64,000 nucleotides of DNA from Rhododendron vialii (GCF_030253575.1 NC_080562.1:32691852-32755851); one strand, 5' to 3'. Shown: positions 1-11,896, counted from the stretch's first letter. Translations and numbers: made by a program. The notes: a model not told the origin generated them from the sequence alone.

Positions 1-180
1 TTAAATTGGACAGTTCAGTGCCCTTTTAATTAGGGAGATAGGAAACGGAGACAATCCAAACTCACGTCGAAACGAGCGATTATTCAATGCTCTAGGAGCC
101 CCAGCCTCTTTCCAACCACAGTGGTGGAGTTATGCATTTTGTCTCGAACCCCACCACAATATTGCGGTCCAGGGGCAGAA

Positions 181-1423
181 CAGTGGCAGAGCCAAGATTT
201 TTACTTTGGGGGACTGGTTTCGTAGATATATTTTTTATCGGAACGTATGCTTATTGTATAGTATAAATTTTTTGTTTTGCGATATATTACATTTGTACAT
301 TGAAATAATTCTAGCCTAATGCAGTTAAAGTATACCAATAATTTTGTTTTTTTCTTTATGCTACTCCAACTGTCACGTGTTTTTTTTTTTTGGATAACTT
401 GCGCATTTTATAACCAACCAACTCAAAAACCAAGGGGAGTTAAACCCATATACAAGAACCTATACAAAGGAAATCCTCAAATATACAAACAATCCTGCTA
501 CGAGCAGGGACAATCCGTAGGGACAAACGCGTTTGGCCCCATTTGGATCCCGAAAAAATTTAAAAAGATATCCATAAATTTTTGAATATTATTTTATGGG
601 GCCCTGTAAAAAATCAACTCCAGTGGATATCTACTTATCCAAAAGTAATACTTACCGATATCCACTAGAGCTGATTTTTTACAAGGCCCCATAAAATAAT
701 ATTCAAAAATTTATGGATATCTTTTTAAATTTTTTCGGGATCCAAATGGGGCCAAACGCGTTTGTCCCTGCGGATTGTCTCTGCTCTTAGTTTTTTTGTC
801 AAACATTCTACCAAATCTACAAATTTGACGTCCCAAGAACTCTTCCTGAAATATTCCAGCATTGGCAAAGTCTTTGATTTTCAAGAGAGTTGGAAAATGC
901 TTCCAAGTGCAAAAACGAGGCCTCACACTATCTTCAATACTTGTCATCACAGAGTCAACTCCTTTATGTTTCCCTCCAAAAAACTCGAGAATTCCTTTCC
1001 AACCAGAGATGGTAAACCCCAGCTGCCAGGACCAATTTTAACAAGAAGGATCTAAAACTTTTACCTTTGCAATGATCGATGGCCGGCATAAGTTCACGAT
1101 TCCTTACTTCCAGAGTCCTCTGAATCTGGGATTGATGGAGAATTACCTGCCATATATTGCTTGAGTAGCTTCAGTTACTGCTTAAATACCTGTCACATGC
1201 TTATTTTTTATCTATAAAAGAAATTGGAAAATTAGAATTTAAAATAATAGGTTTCTTATAAATCTAGACCAAAATTATTAAGATTATAAGTAGGTATACA
1301 CAAATAATTATCGATAATTATAGTACTTAAAATCAAGTTATACAAAATAAGATTTTTAAACTTGAGAGCTCGGAAACCAGGGCCGAGAGGCCTGGGCCCA
1401 AGCCCAACATAGCTCTGCCACTG
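181..1423. mobile_element. hAT-like TIR element, non-autonomous
   Basis: The ends are inverted copies of CAGTGGCAGAGC (left end at 181, right end closing at 1423). This end type (CAGTGGCGGAGCC-like) is common on plant hAT-like elements, and a related pair of ends occurs at 61765-61924. No transposase frame is visible inside. A long foldback element (502-786) is nested within. No convincing 8-bp target duplication is seen at the flanks, so superfamily and exact limits are inferred. Confidence 0.4.
502..786. mobile_element. Foldback MITE with ~130-bp arms
   Basis: Positions 502-631 and 657-786 are near-perfect inverted copies separated by about 25 bp. The outer ends read GAGCAGGGAC and its complement, and both arms contain the block GGGACAAACGCGTTTGGCCC in opposite orientation. 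A transcript would form a very long hairpin. The short open frames reported over it (319-585, 711-950) are by-products of the repeat. No protein is encoded. Confidence 0.8.
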
Positions 1424-1693
1424 AGAGTGAATAATTGTTGTTCAATTAACAGAAACAAAAAGTACAAACTTCCTTTTTGGACTCATTCTGGGTCTAAAAA
1501 AATGATCGGACATTGTTCAATTAATAGAAGCAGGGCTTATTTAGACGCAATAGCGTTTACTTTTGCGGACAAGTTGACACTGTGACAGCATGATATGGAC
1601 GCTGTCACTCTCAACGCTTTCGTCTCTTCCATTCCCTTCTCTGCTCAATTATCATCAATACCCACTCTCTGACCATAAACATTTTCACAAAAA

Positions 1694-4600
1694 ATGTTTG
1701 GGAATTCAATGGAAATTGACAGTACTTCAGAGAACTCGATTTGGCTATTCGACTATGGCTTAATGGAAGACATCTCCGCCATCCCAGACGGAGACTTACC
1801 GGCTGCGCCACCGGTGACCACCTGCTTCAGCTGGCCGTCGCAGGAGATCAATAATTGCTCTAACGTAAGGTGTGCCCCTAATTCCCCTTCTTGCTCTAAT
1901 ACTCTATTTGGCTTGATAAAAAAATAAAGTAGTGAAAATCAGTATGCTCTGACTTCAATTGCGCCCGCCCGCTAGTGGATGATAAAAATGGTAGGCGTAA
2001 GTTGGCCCCGAATACTTGAGCGCGTAAGCTGGAAAGCACAGTGATTTATAAAAAAAGGGGTGAAAATCAGTAAAACCACTCTAATGACACAACTCGTATA
2101 TAAGCTTAAATTTGAGTAATATGGGTGGAAACAACAAAGTAGTCTTGCAAGATTTGAGTAAGAAAATAGAGTCTCTATTGAGCTGAAAAAATGAGTGATA
2201 TCGATTTTGACATGGCTTTGAGTAGAGGGGTGAAGATTTTGAGGTGCTTTTTGTTCCCCTTATTGATCACTTTACTTTGACTTGGTGTATTTGGACAGTT
2301 CCTAGTCGCCTCAAGATCCAAAGATGAGCAAGTGCTGAAGATTAGAATAGATAATAGACAAGACATCATATTAGTAATGGCCTCACCTTACCACTGTGGA
2401 TCGGCTTTTTGCAAAAGGATGAGGGCCAGGGGTAAACTCAGTAAGATGTCGGAGAAGATAAATAGTATAAGAGATCACACACGTAGATTGCTCGCGTCCA
2501 AATATGAATTGAGAGGAAAGCTTTAGAAAGCCTTTTGTAAAGATCCCGATCCTTTTGTAACATCTGGGTTTTTTGGCCTTTTTCTAGGGCTTTGTTCCCT
2601 TTTGAGGTGTTTTTGGGCTTCATTGTATTATTTGGGCTTTTAGGCTTTAAGGTATATGGGCTTGTCCCCATTGGATGTATTCCAACTTTTGTTTGGATTC
2701 CCTTCCCCCCCTTAATAAAATGTTACTTTTGCCTATAAAAAGAGAGAGAGAGATCCCGATCCTCCTAGTGATATGCGGGACAAACACCACTTGATTTTGA
2801 GGTTGAACTCCTTTTGATGTGGGAGCATATGCCCCAGCACTTATTGAGCAAAGTGCGAGCCCACCTGACTAATGCCTAATCCGAGTACTGAGATAAGTTT
2901 GTTTCGAATGTTTATAGGCCATATCTTCTATTAGAGCATAAATATTGCAAGGATCTTTCTAGATTCTTCCCATTCTTGGATATTAAGAAATTAATCAATA
3001 TTTATTCGCTTATTTTGCAAATCTAGATAAATGGATCTCTCCTCCTATACCAATCACTGATATTCTATGAGTATATGGATAAATGAGAATTTTCGTAATT
3101 CTTGTAAACGGTGGGGAGGTATTGGGAGAATCATTCCCCTTAGCTATGAAAAATTTCGAACGGGTTCACTTTTTCGCATTTTTAGAGTTGATTCATTTCC
3201 ATTCCCCCAACTGAAGATTCTCAGATGAACGGTTCAAATCAGTGGTATGAAACCTAGAGTTCAGTTAGAAATCTCACAGCTGGTAGGTCTTGATTCTGTT
3301 TAATTTGCCCCAGCAACTGTGACAAGTTATTAGCTGCCTGGGCTGCATCACATCGTCATTTGTTTTAGCATTCAAGCTGTCTTCCTGTCACGGAATCTGT
3401 TTCTATTGAGTATTGTTTTAAGGATGAGATGTGAACATTTTGTTCAAAATGCCAAAACATCTAGTGCAAGAGATTAGTCCCCATCCTGCCAACAAAAAAG
3501 AGTACTCTCTCATTAATTGTTTCAATGTTGGAATTGATCAACTGCCTTGTGGCAGGCTTCATATATGAGGAATCTGTAGTTAAGGGTTTTTTTCTTTTTA
3601 TTTCCGTTTGTAGTGTCTTGACGGTTCTCTGTTTCCAGTGTGGATATTGACAGCTCATTTGGGGATTCAGAAGCCGTTGAGGAAACTGGCTTGCGGAAAA
3701 GGTAAAAGTTTGTTCCGTTGGTTCATATCGTTGGGAAAAGACACTCCATTTGAACATTCAAATACTGTATATGCACATGGATGTCTCTACTTGCTAGCAT
3801 GGGGTTTTACGAACAGCTGTAAGTTTGGTTAATTACAATGTTAGCTGCCTTAAAATGCAGACGTGGAGATGTACTTATATCCATCCTCTCTTTCTTATTT
3901 TTGTTTACATTGTTTAGCTCCAAGTTGATCGATGTATGTATATCCACCCACACTCTGAGTATTTTATGAATACTATTCCTTTACTCCATTGATAAACCAC
4001 ATGCTTTGCGTATACCTGTGGGACTTTCACGCATCTATCTTTGAATTGAAATCTCTGGGTGCTGAAAAGGCGAGAATTTAAAGATTGTTATGAGGTTCTT
4101 CAGAACTTCTTTAGTTTTTCTCATAGATCTTCTTCTAGACATACCACCAACGGGCTGAACTTTACAAAGTGTTGCTCAATGGTTGTGTACGTAATTGGAT
4201 TGGTTGTCTAAACTGTAGCACTGCTGCAGAATTTTCTAGGATTGACAACAATAAGCATTATTGTTGGCAACAGGATCCTTGCATGGATTTCCTGCAGATT
4301 CCTTTTAACTCCATTATATAATTATGTTCAATTTCAATGGTTCAAAGGGAATTTGTGTAACCAAACGACAGGTCTGTTTATCCAATTATCTGTATCATCA
4401 TTGGCCTCGTCAAGCCTTTGAAACATTTTATGAAATGAAAAGGGATGGAAGACATAAACAAAAACTGCTCCATCGAATTTGGTCCAATCCATCTTCCAGA
4501 CGTTTAGCACTAGTTAGCAGATGTTATTGTATCCTGTTGGTAGTAGGTAATTTTAGCACTTACTGCTATGTCGCACCTATTTTTTCGAGAATTTCTCTTT

Positions 4601-5866
4601 CGATTATGAGTATTGCTTTTGCAGGTTGAAGTCTGAATCATGCAATGCATTGGGCACCAAAGCATGTCGGGAGAAATCACGAAGAGATAGGCTGAATGAG
4701 AGGCATGCTCTATGTTTCTTTTTCACTCATTAGTGCTTTCTATTCATCAATTCTCAACCGTTCAAATTCATTTGTGCGTGATTTGAAGGTTCGTGGAATT
4801 GGGTTCTGTTCTGGAGCCTGGAAGGCCCCCCAATACAGACAAGGCTGCTATTTTAGGTGATGCTGTCCGCATGGTGAGACAGCTACGAAGCAAAGCCCAG
4901 AAGCTAAGGGAGTCAAATGAGGATTTGCAAGAGAAGATTAAAGAACTGAAGGTGAGTTTGGGTTTCAATCGAACATTACTCTTTCTGCGCCTGGTAAAGG
5001 ATAAGACACCCCTTTGTCCCATTTTGTTAGTCCTTTTTGGGTGTTCCATGATTTTTAGGGAACATGCTTTCTTAAATGATTGAACTGAATTTCAAAGCAT
5101 TAGTCCAGGTGCCATTTGAAAGTATGTTTTTAACACTAATGACAGTGAGCTTTAGAAATCTTAATACTTTTTTTTTCTAAACTTTTCAACGTACTCATAA
5201 TTTGGGATATCATCATGACATGGAATAGAGGTGTATAGGGACAGAGGGTGTAGTTCGAGATCACGCATACATCAACATGTCATGTTGAGTCATCACCGAC
5301 TCTCTGAAAATCTCTTTATATTTTCGGAATATTCCGGATTTCTATAGAATATTCAGCATATTCTGGAAACTCAAGAGTGAGTGTAAGCGTGTCTTGTGTT
5401 TGAGTGTACTTGCATAATTTCAAATGGAATAAGAGTGAGCATATTCAGTACAAATGTATAGTTTGGGGTGTCCAAACTCAACATGTCACTCAAATGTTCA
5501 TAGATTTAAATGTTTGTTTCAGAATTAACGACATGGGGTGAAATATGTGGTTGATTAGTTTATTTCGGTAATGTGTGCTGAATTTCTCTATATGAGCAGG
5601 CTGAGAAGAACGAGCTCCGCATTGAGAAGCAGACTATGAAGGAAGAAAAGGAGAAGCTGGAGCACCAAGTCAAAGCCTTGACTTCACATCCAGGCTTCCT
5701 GCCTCATCCATTTGCAATGCCTGTTGCATATGGTGCTCATGGGCAAACCCCTGATCACAAGTTAATGCCTTTCATCACTTTTCCTAGCATTGCCATGTGG
5801 CAATTAATACCGCCCGCTGTGCGTGACACGTCGCATGACCACGTCCTCCATCCTCCGGTTGCTTAA
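1694..5866 (+). CDS. bHLH transcription factor, group IVc (ILR3/bHLH105-bHLH115 type)
   Basis: Five exons give a 248-aa protein: 1694-1869, 3639-3701, 4625-4702, 4789-4951 and 5600-5866 (stop included); all phases match. The basic region (KACREKSRRDRLNERF, residues about 92-107) and the helix-loop-helix (ELGSVLEPG..PPNTDKAAIL..AVRMV, to about residue 138) are followed by a Leu/Glu/Lys-rich zipper to about residue 185 (QKLRESNEDLQEKIKELK, then EKNELRIEKQ). The Pro-rich tail ends in DTSHDHVLHPPVA, the signature end of this subgroup. Arabidopsis ILR3, of similar size (234 aa), bHLH34, bHLH104 and bHLH115 act in the nucleus, bind DNA as dimers and drive the iron-deficiency response; transfer of that role here is inference. 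The start is the first ATG, and the N-terminal segment with FSWPSQ matches family exon 1. Exon 1 ends at the GT at 1870 rather than the one at 1865, because only that phase joins exon 2 (..NVSVDIDSSFGDSE). Intron 3 (4703-4788) begins with GC. Which of the paralogues this is cannot be decided here. Confidence 0.93.
2530..2757 (+). mobile_element. LINE-like 3'-end fragment in bHLH intron 1
   Basis: A T/G-rich stretch ends in a CCCTTAATAAAATGTTACTTTT block followed by an A-rich end. The same terminal block recurs at 14074-14121 followed by a true oligo(A), which fits the 3' end of a non-LTR element. It is 5'-truncated with no coding potential and lies in the 1.77-kb first intron of the bHLH gene, sense to it. 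Confidence 0.45.
4703..4788 (+). other. GC-AG intron of the bHLH gene
   Basis: To join residues NER (exon 3) to FVELGSVLEPG (exon 4) in phase, the intron must start at the GC of AG|GCATGC (4703) and end at the AG of TTGAAG (4788). No GT nearby gives the correct frame. At 86 nt it is short but within the plant range. Confidence 0.75.
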
Positions 5867-6494
5867 GTTTGTCGATTGACGGTCGGTCTATGTACATTTC
5901 CTCCTTTCCAAAGATTTTTCATTTGTAGTTATACATCCTATTGTTGTTATCAACCATGTTGATGTTGGTTTCTTGATATGTTAGAACCTTATTAGGTGGA
6001 TGATAATGTTTAGGAACTGAATACTCTAAGATGTCTATGCTGATTGTCTGTAACATACATAATACGTAGTACAATATTTTTCTCTTTCTAGCAGTAGTTT
6101 ATTTTTTCATCTTTTCTGTCTGATTATTTCAGAACTTGGAGAAATCTACAAAGGTAAAATGCTATTTAATTCCTTTCCCTTTAATGAGCAAATATACGAA
6201 ACATTTCATCAAAGCTACAACTTAGTTTGTAGTTATTATTTTCCACTGTCCTAAACAATATATAGTCAATCAACATGGGCAAAAATTGCAGTAATTAACA
6301 ATATAGAGTCAATCAACATAGGTTAAATCGCACTGTTCTGGAAAAATAATCTTCTTTAAATTGAGAGATACACAAGCAATTATCTCGGAAAGAAACAAGA
6401 AGGGAAAAATAAAATAAAACTCCAAGAAATAAATCAACAGCAGTACTAAAATATTGTGAGATTGTTCCTCCCTTCTTAGGTTATGATCAAATGC
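5867..6494. other. Convergent intergenic region
   Basis: This AT-rich stretch holds the 3' ends of the convergent bHLH and uclacyanin genes. A degenerate direct repeat is visible (CAATATATAGTCAATCAACAT near 6257 and a close copy near 6299). No gene or clear element is seen. Confidence 0.5.
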
Positions 6495-7446
6495 TCAGAG
6501 ACTCAGTAGCATCACCATGGCGAAGCCGAATCCTACAATAGACCCAATTAGAGTATTAGCTAGTGTAGCTGCTGATGAGGAAGATGGGTTGGCGGAGCGG
6601 CTTAGAGAAGGAGATTCGGTCGGAGAAACCACATGGGATGGAGCAGGACTGTGAGGTAATTCAATTCCAGTTTCAGGCGTTGGTGCCCTTGTTGGTGATG
6701 TTGAGGTGGCAAGTGTGTCGATTTCAACCTTCATTCCTTGGCTACAATGCCCAAATGTTCCACATATGAAGTATCTCTTGCCCGGAGAAGAGAGAGGGAT
6801 GACGGTGTTGCCGCCGTTGTAAGTCTGAATTGAGTTAGTGGTCTGGCAGGAATCGTAATCTGTCTTAGGCACTTCAACCACGTCGTGGTTCGACGGATAG
6901 GTGAAAGCTGCAGTTTAAGAACTTTATTTTAGCAATTTGGTAGCTTGAGATGATCGCATATCAGCAGGAAATTAATGAAGTTTTGATGTCTGCTATTTTT
7001 GTTTTCTGTTCTCAGGTTCTGGAACTCAGAAAAACTTTAGCATGGAATTTCTTAAAACAACCCAGGTCTCATGAAGCACCAAAGAACATTTTTTCATAAA
7101 TTGGGAACTCTTTCCCATAAATATGAAAGTGACATAAAACCAATGAGCATTGTCAAAAAAAAATAATTTTTTGGTTTTTTTGTTTCCAAAAACAAGAAAA
7201 CAAAAAATGGAAGACAAAAACTAGGAAAACGAAAAGAGTACCAAACTGACGGACCTCTTGAAAAGATTTTGTTTACTTACCCAAACGGTCTCCCACCAAA
7301 AATGTTTTCGAAGATGACCATGACGCGAGGTCAGTGCTGGTATCCCAGCTGCCGCTGGGACTGCCAACATTGTAAGTTGCTGCCATGGCTACATTGATGA
7401 TCATGGCCATTACAGCCAAACTAGCTACTATTCGCAGCATCGCCAT
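6495..7446 (-). CDS. Uclacyanin-type phytocyanin (blue copper protein), GPI-anchored type
   Basis: Two exons, 7446-7281 and 6907-6495, split by a GT-AG intron, give 192 aa. A signal peptide (about residues 1-23, ending MIINVAMA|A) precedes one plastocyanin-like domain. The type 1 copper ligands are all present: His in YPSNHDVV, Cys in DYDSC, His and then Met in FGHCSQGMKV; the CGTFGHC pair supplies a disulfide cysteine. A Met axial ligand is the uclacyanin pattern, whereas stellacyanins have Gln. A Pro/Ser/Thr-rich arabinogalactan-like segment (TSPTRAPTPET..SPAPS) and a hydrophobic C-terminal tail (GSIVGFGFAMVMLLSL) predict GPI attachment at the outer plasma membrane. The family is thought to carry electrons or act in wall chemistry; no substrate can be named. 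The start was chosen at the ATG directly before the signal peptide; an in-frame ATG two codons later (MLRIV) is equally plausible, and a further one 15 codons upstream would spoil the signal peptide. Confidence 0.92.
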
Positions 7447-7564
7447 TTTAGTCACAATTAACGTGGAATTCAGCGGTCGGAAAGAGCTCAAATTCTGAAA
7501 GCAGAAGCTTATTCCAGAGGAAACTGTAGTGGTTTTGGTTTACGAAGAAGTTCGGAAATCAATC

Positions 7565-7575
7565 CATTTAAATAG
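7565..7575 (-). promoter_or_regulatory. TATA-like box of the uclacyanin gene
   Basis: On the - strand the sequence reads CTATTTAAATG, about 120 bp before the start codon. It is the best TATA-like match upstream of this gene. The assignment rests on position and composition only. Confidence 0.4.
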
Positions 7576-7989
7576 ACAGAAAGGTGCAAAGGGCAGAATA
7601 TTTTTTCAATGCGGTTAGTATTACTTTATGTCGTTGGTCACTGTGACAGGTTGTTTTTCAGCAATTTGATTTCCTTAAAAGGAAATCTATGCCTCTGATT
7701 TTACGCTACTTTTTCTTGTGTATTTCTAATTTCTTTTAAGACTTTGTATCGAGACGGATTAATTTGGTGACCAATCAAAATTCTCACCATCCACTAATGC
7801 GGACCAATTAAACCCGCAAAATAGTCCTTACAGACTGACTCACAAAAAAAAAAAAAAAAACTGGACAAAATGCCATAAAAATTAACTGAAAAAATAAAAT
7901 GAATAGCACGCGGGCGGAGGTCAAATTCCAAATCAAAGACTTGTTGGACTTTCTGGTGACTTATTGCTGTGTACTAACATGACAGTTTG

Positions 7990-8127
7990 TCCCTTTGCTA
8001 ATTTTTCTTTTTCCTTTAGCCATACGTTAGGAGAAGTTGTTAGAGTATTAGGGGGAGGGGGGATTTGAACTCCACACCTCATCCACAGGACAAAGAGCTT
8101 GTGCCAATTAAACCGGCGCCCCACTTG
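7990..8127 (-). mobile_element. Possible tRNA-derived SINE fragment
   Basis: Read on the - strand, a GGCGCCGGTTTAATTGGCAC segment (box A-like) is followed about 40 bp later by GGAGTTCAAATCCCCC (box B-like, GGTTCGANNCC consensus). It does not fold as an intact tRNA. The downstream body is not recognised. Confidence 0.3.
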
Positions 8128-8155
8128 CCCCATCACTAATTGATTGGAATTGGGG

Positions 8156-8293
8156 GATCGTACGATTCGAGCCGTCGGATTGTGCATCCAACGGTTCCGA
8201 TCTCATCTCGGTAATGAACAATTCAGAGCCATTCATTATTGAGATAAGATCCAAGCCGTCGGATGCATGATCCGACGGCTCGGATCGTGCACA
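8156..8293. repeat. Inverted repeat with GAGCCGTCGGAT arms
   Basis: Arms of about 35 bp (8156-8190 and 8258-8293) are imperfect inverted copies centred on GAGCCGTCGGAT, separated by about 67 bp. The right arm is also locally self-complementary (CCGTCGGAT..ATCCGACGG). It is probably a small MITE. Confidence 0.6.
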
Positions 8294-9053
8294 GCACACA
8301 CCCCCGGCTTGGATTGATGGAGAGTAGTTTATGTTCTTTGACCTGCTACACGTTAGATTACTCACTTTTTCTGACGAAAAACTGACTTTCACATCCTTTT
8401 TATTTTTCTCTTTTCATTTTTCGATTTTATTTTCCCCACGATTAATAATAATCACCCTATAATTGTGTAGATATTATCTAGTATATAATGTCAGAAAAAG
8501 TTTCTAGTAGTTTATGGAGTGGTTGTGGCATCCATGTGATGTGGGGAAAATGATACTATCTGACATTTTTCTATGAGAGGGGTTCAACTAATCCAAGTGA
8601 TCACCCAACTCACCATCTCCAAGATCTAACTCCAAATGAAGTAGTATCTCTCAAGCTGCCAGGAAATCATGAAGTACCATTTTCCTAATTAATACTTCAC
8701 ATGTTTGTACCTTCAATCTGCTAATTGGCCAAGAGAGACCTCCAAGCTTGCGGATTTGCTTCCTCCAAAGTCTTAAATTCAAAATTTGTAAGTGTTACCA
8801 ATTCTTGCGGAAGCATTCTATAGAAGTTTGCCCCATTCTTAATGTAATAGAAATATAGCCTTTTGTTAATGGACGATGAGGATTGGACTCTTTCGAATTA
8901 GTTGATGACTTGCTGAAGCTGGTCTGAGAACCCGACGTTATCGTGTGTTGTGTGTGTGTGAGAGAGAGAGAGCGATTCATTATTTGAGCAACTTCTATAT
9001 CCTATTTATCTTTGGTGACAGCCTAATTTAAATGTGTCAAGTAGAAAGATTTT

Positions 9054-9058
<5 letters not shown>
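8294..9058. other. Intergenic stretch
   Basis: No gene is recognised. The stretch is AT-rich, with a short (AG)n-type tract near 8960-8974. Confidence 0.5.

Positions 9059-9096
<38 letters not shown>
9059..9096. repeat. (AG)n microsatellite
   Basis: An uninterrupted AG run of about 19 units. The serine/leucine-rich open frame across it is a repeat artefact. Confidence 0.95.
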
Positions 9097-9098
<2 letters not shown>

Positions 9099-9940
9099 AA
9101 CCGAGCAATGGATGGAATCGGAGATGCTGTAGCATCCTGCAAAGCAGCCGATCGGCTGTTTATCTCAGCAATCGATGACTCTGATCTTAATTGAGTGATA
9201 AACGACGATTCAGATTTGTATGTGCTCAGATTCAATTCAAGCCGACTGTACTAAAATGAGCAGTCAGATCGGCTAGTCGGTAGCCAATTTGGTACTAAAA
9301 AATCAGCACAAATTGGAAACATTTTGAAGATTGATGTGGTTGGGAAACCAACCTGGCGACTCCATATGATGGAAGAAAAGATCTAACTTACTCCCTTGGC
9401 CACAACCGATCGAGTCAAATATATCTTCAAAGGCATCTGAACTACTCCCTCCTTGCCCATTTGTCATGTCTTTTTTGGCACTTTTAATTTACTCTTTTAT
9501 CAGTATTTCTTTTAAAATTATTTACTTGCAACAAGAACATGACGATGATAATTAATGTTCTTAAAATATTTGAAAGATAAAAAGGGAAAACAACAAATAT
9601 AACAAGTGTACTGAAAAGTTACTTTATTATCAGTACGCCAAATCAATTAACGCGTTTTGTGTAAAAAAAAAAAAAATCGATTATCACGTTAGTAGAAAGG
9701 CCGCGAATATTTTCATGCGCCCTCAACATAATGTTGCTGAATCCTGTGGCAAATCACTTGTTTGATTGAAATTCTGTTGCCACAAAAGTAGATGGGGCTA
9801 AAGACTAAGCAAGACATTTTTACAAGGTATTGATAAATTAAAAGTAAAACGGGGAGCATAATTTGATTTGGACATCCTGAATTAATTACATTTAAATAGA
9901 AAAAAAGAAGAAGAAGTTGAATGAGAAATGATTCATAAAG

Positions 9941-10127
9941 GATGGTTTAGACCTACACAGTTAACCAGAGTTCGAGTCGGAAAGTCGGGCCGCAAGAAAG
10001 TAATTTTTTGAGAATTTCCTAGCCCCAGCGTGGATAGTCTGCCTTCGACCAAATTGGGAAGATGATTAGTCGAGGTGCGTGTAAACTGATCGACTTGAAC
10101 ACCCGGATTGGCGAGGGAAAAAAAAAG
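9941..10127 (+). mobile_element. Au-like SINE
   Basis: A box B match (AGTTCGAGTC, 9969-9978) is followed by a body whose 3' part carries ATTAGTCGAGGTGCGTG (from 10065), CACCCGG and an oligo(A). This 3' block is typical of plant Au-family SINEs. The left limit is approximate. No coding content. Confidence 0.55.
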
Positions 10128-10472
10128 GGGATGGTCTAGATAGATGACATTATAGTAGTAGTACGAACAATCGGGGGATGCGGGATTATGTTGTAGAATG
10201 ATGAATCGCTGGCCACATATTTATAGCTTATGAGAAGAGGAGGTGCAGTTTCCTTTGTAGCTGGAGTCACAGCTGCCATGAGCGATGGGGGAAGTACATT
10301 GTGTATGTATCCCTTTGTACTATCAACTGCAGTACGAACTTCAATATATGTTTGGTACTAGTAATATTTTCATTGTATCAATTCAGTGTTCCCAAACAAG
10401 TAGTATAACCCTTGAACCCGGGGGCACCGGCGCAGTAGACTGCTGCGGGATCGATTCTCTCACCGTCTTGAG
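10128..10472. other. Intergenic stretch
   Basis: No gene is supported. A 66-codon open frame at 10285-10485 has no recognisable motif and runs into the inverted repeat that follows. Confidence 0.45.
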
Positions 10473-10672
10473 TTTTAAGATGTGATCAAAATCGTTCACT
10501 GTTTAGAGCTTGAAATGTATAGCAGGAAATCAAGTCGATCGGGAATCGGTAGCTTACTAATCAAAAGAGATTTGCTTACTTGGTTGCCGATATGCAATTG
10601 ACTTGATTTTTGACAAGGCTATTGTACCCATCGAGTTCTAAACGGTGTACGATTTGGATCACATTTTAAAGC
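10473..10672. mobile_element. Foldback MITE with ~70-bp imperfect arms
   Basis: The left arm (from TTTTAAGATGTGATC at 10473) pairs with the right arm (ending GATCACATTTTAAA at 10672) at roughly 75-80% over 70 bp, including the TGTTTAGAGCT and AAATCAAGTC blocks. No coding content; superfamily unclear. Confidence 0.65.
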
Positions 10673-11630
10673 TATGGACAACGAGCAAATTGATGGCACA
10701 AGGCTCCTTCATTAGTCCCTGTCCTAGTATTGCGTTTGCCTTCATGTAATTAATAGATCTGAAATGAAATGTAAGAAAATAATTACTACTAGATTGTATT
10801 CGAACTTAATTGTGTCTGTCTTGTTAAAATGGTAAAAGCTCATATGAACAATCAATGCAAAACTTGATTATAAATTAAAGATCTGTTGAATATCTATTAT
10901 ACAAATTAAGTTCTTAAATCAAGCTTAAACAAGATGAGTGGTGCTTGGCTTGTTCAGCTTGTGATGATTTAAAAAATTCAAGCTGCTCGAGATTCAATTA
11001 TGATGGGCTTTATAGTAAGAAAAAAATAACATAGTTTGAGATCAGTGATGAACAAGTCGAAATTGAATTTCGAAGGCACTTAATTTTTTCAGCCAAATAT
11101 AATTTGGTAGACTTTGGTAGTGGCTTATCCTCACTTTTGCAAATTTTGACCACACCGATGCGTTCAGAATGATCAAAATATATAGTTGGAACAACTCTTC
11201 GTCTCCATCATAACTTATTGGTGCCTAAAATGAAAGACCTACAACTTATGAAGACCTAATTAAACACCTTTCCAAACTTAGGGACCTAAAAAAGATTATT
11301 TTAGTCTTTGGTTCTCATCATCCCATTAGATCCAATCATTTAATCTCTATCTCCCAAGTCCCATCGCCACCGGATCAACCAAAAAAAACAGAAATGATAT
11401 TGTCTATGAGGGGCGGAGTTTAGGGTATCAAACTATAGACTATGAATAACTTTTAAGTCCCGCTTTGACTAACTTTCCACTAATCTTATTGACTATAAAA
11501 TATGGAAAAAGAAAAGAAAAGACTAGACAATGATGCTTTTGGCACGTCGTAACTCTTTAAACAGCCTTATTTAAACTCTGTTATTTATGTGCTTTTAATT
11601 ACGCAGTACACATGGATACAATCATATACT
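10673..11630. other. AT-rich intergenic region
   Basis: No coding sequence, RNA gene or delimited element is recognised in this stretch of about 950 bp. Confidence 0.5.
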
Positions 11631-11826
11631 CTCTTCGTCTCTAAATAAATGCTCGGCGTGCAAATTTATATCTTTAAAAAGATACATGTTTTTATTAAAA
11701 GCATCAATTTTTTTTTACAACTTCAAAATTGATATCTATTAATTTGTGAAAAATAATTAATTCTTTTTATAAAAAAAATGCATCTTTTAAAGATCTAGGT
11801 TTACGCACTGGATATTTATTTAAAGA
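11631..11826. mobile_element. Degenerate Stowaway-like MITE
   Basis: The left end reads CTCTTCGTCTCTAAATAAATG, a decayed form of the CTCCCTCCGTCCC Stowaway terminus. The right end is its inverted match over about 40 bp (AAATAAAT..GCGT..AGATCTTTAAAA in complement), with the outermost bases lost. Confidence 0.55.
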
Positions 11827-11834
11827 TTATGATT

Positions 11835-11896
11835 TGTTTAGTTGTGTGGTTATGATTTGTACAGTTAGACACAAATCATAACCACACAACTAAACA
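11835..11896. repeat. Perfect 26-bp inverted repeat (hairpin)
   Basis: Positions 11835-11860 and 11871-11896 are exact inverted copies around a 10-nt spacer (ACAGTTAGAC). The arm sequence is centred on TTTAGTTGTGTGGTTATGA. No gene overlaps it. Confidence 0.85.

Noticed and set aside
5220-5260. Stowaway end (GGGACAGAGGG) in bHLH intron 4
   Set aside because: Only one end-like match; no inverted partner or TA-flanked left end was found.
8040-8127. tRNA gene on the - strand
   Set aside because: Box-like motifs are present, but no cloverleaf, anticodon arm or acceptor stem can be formed.
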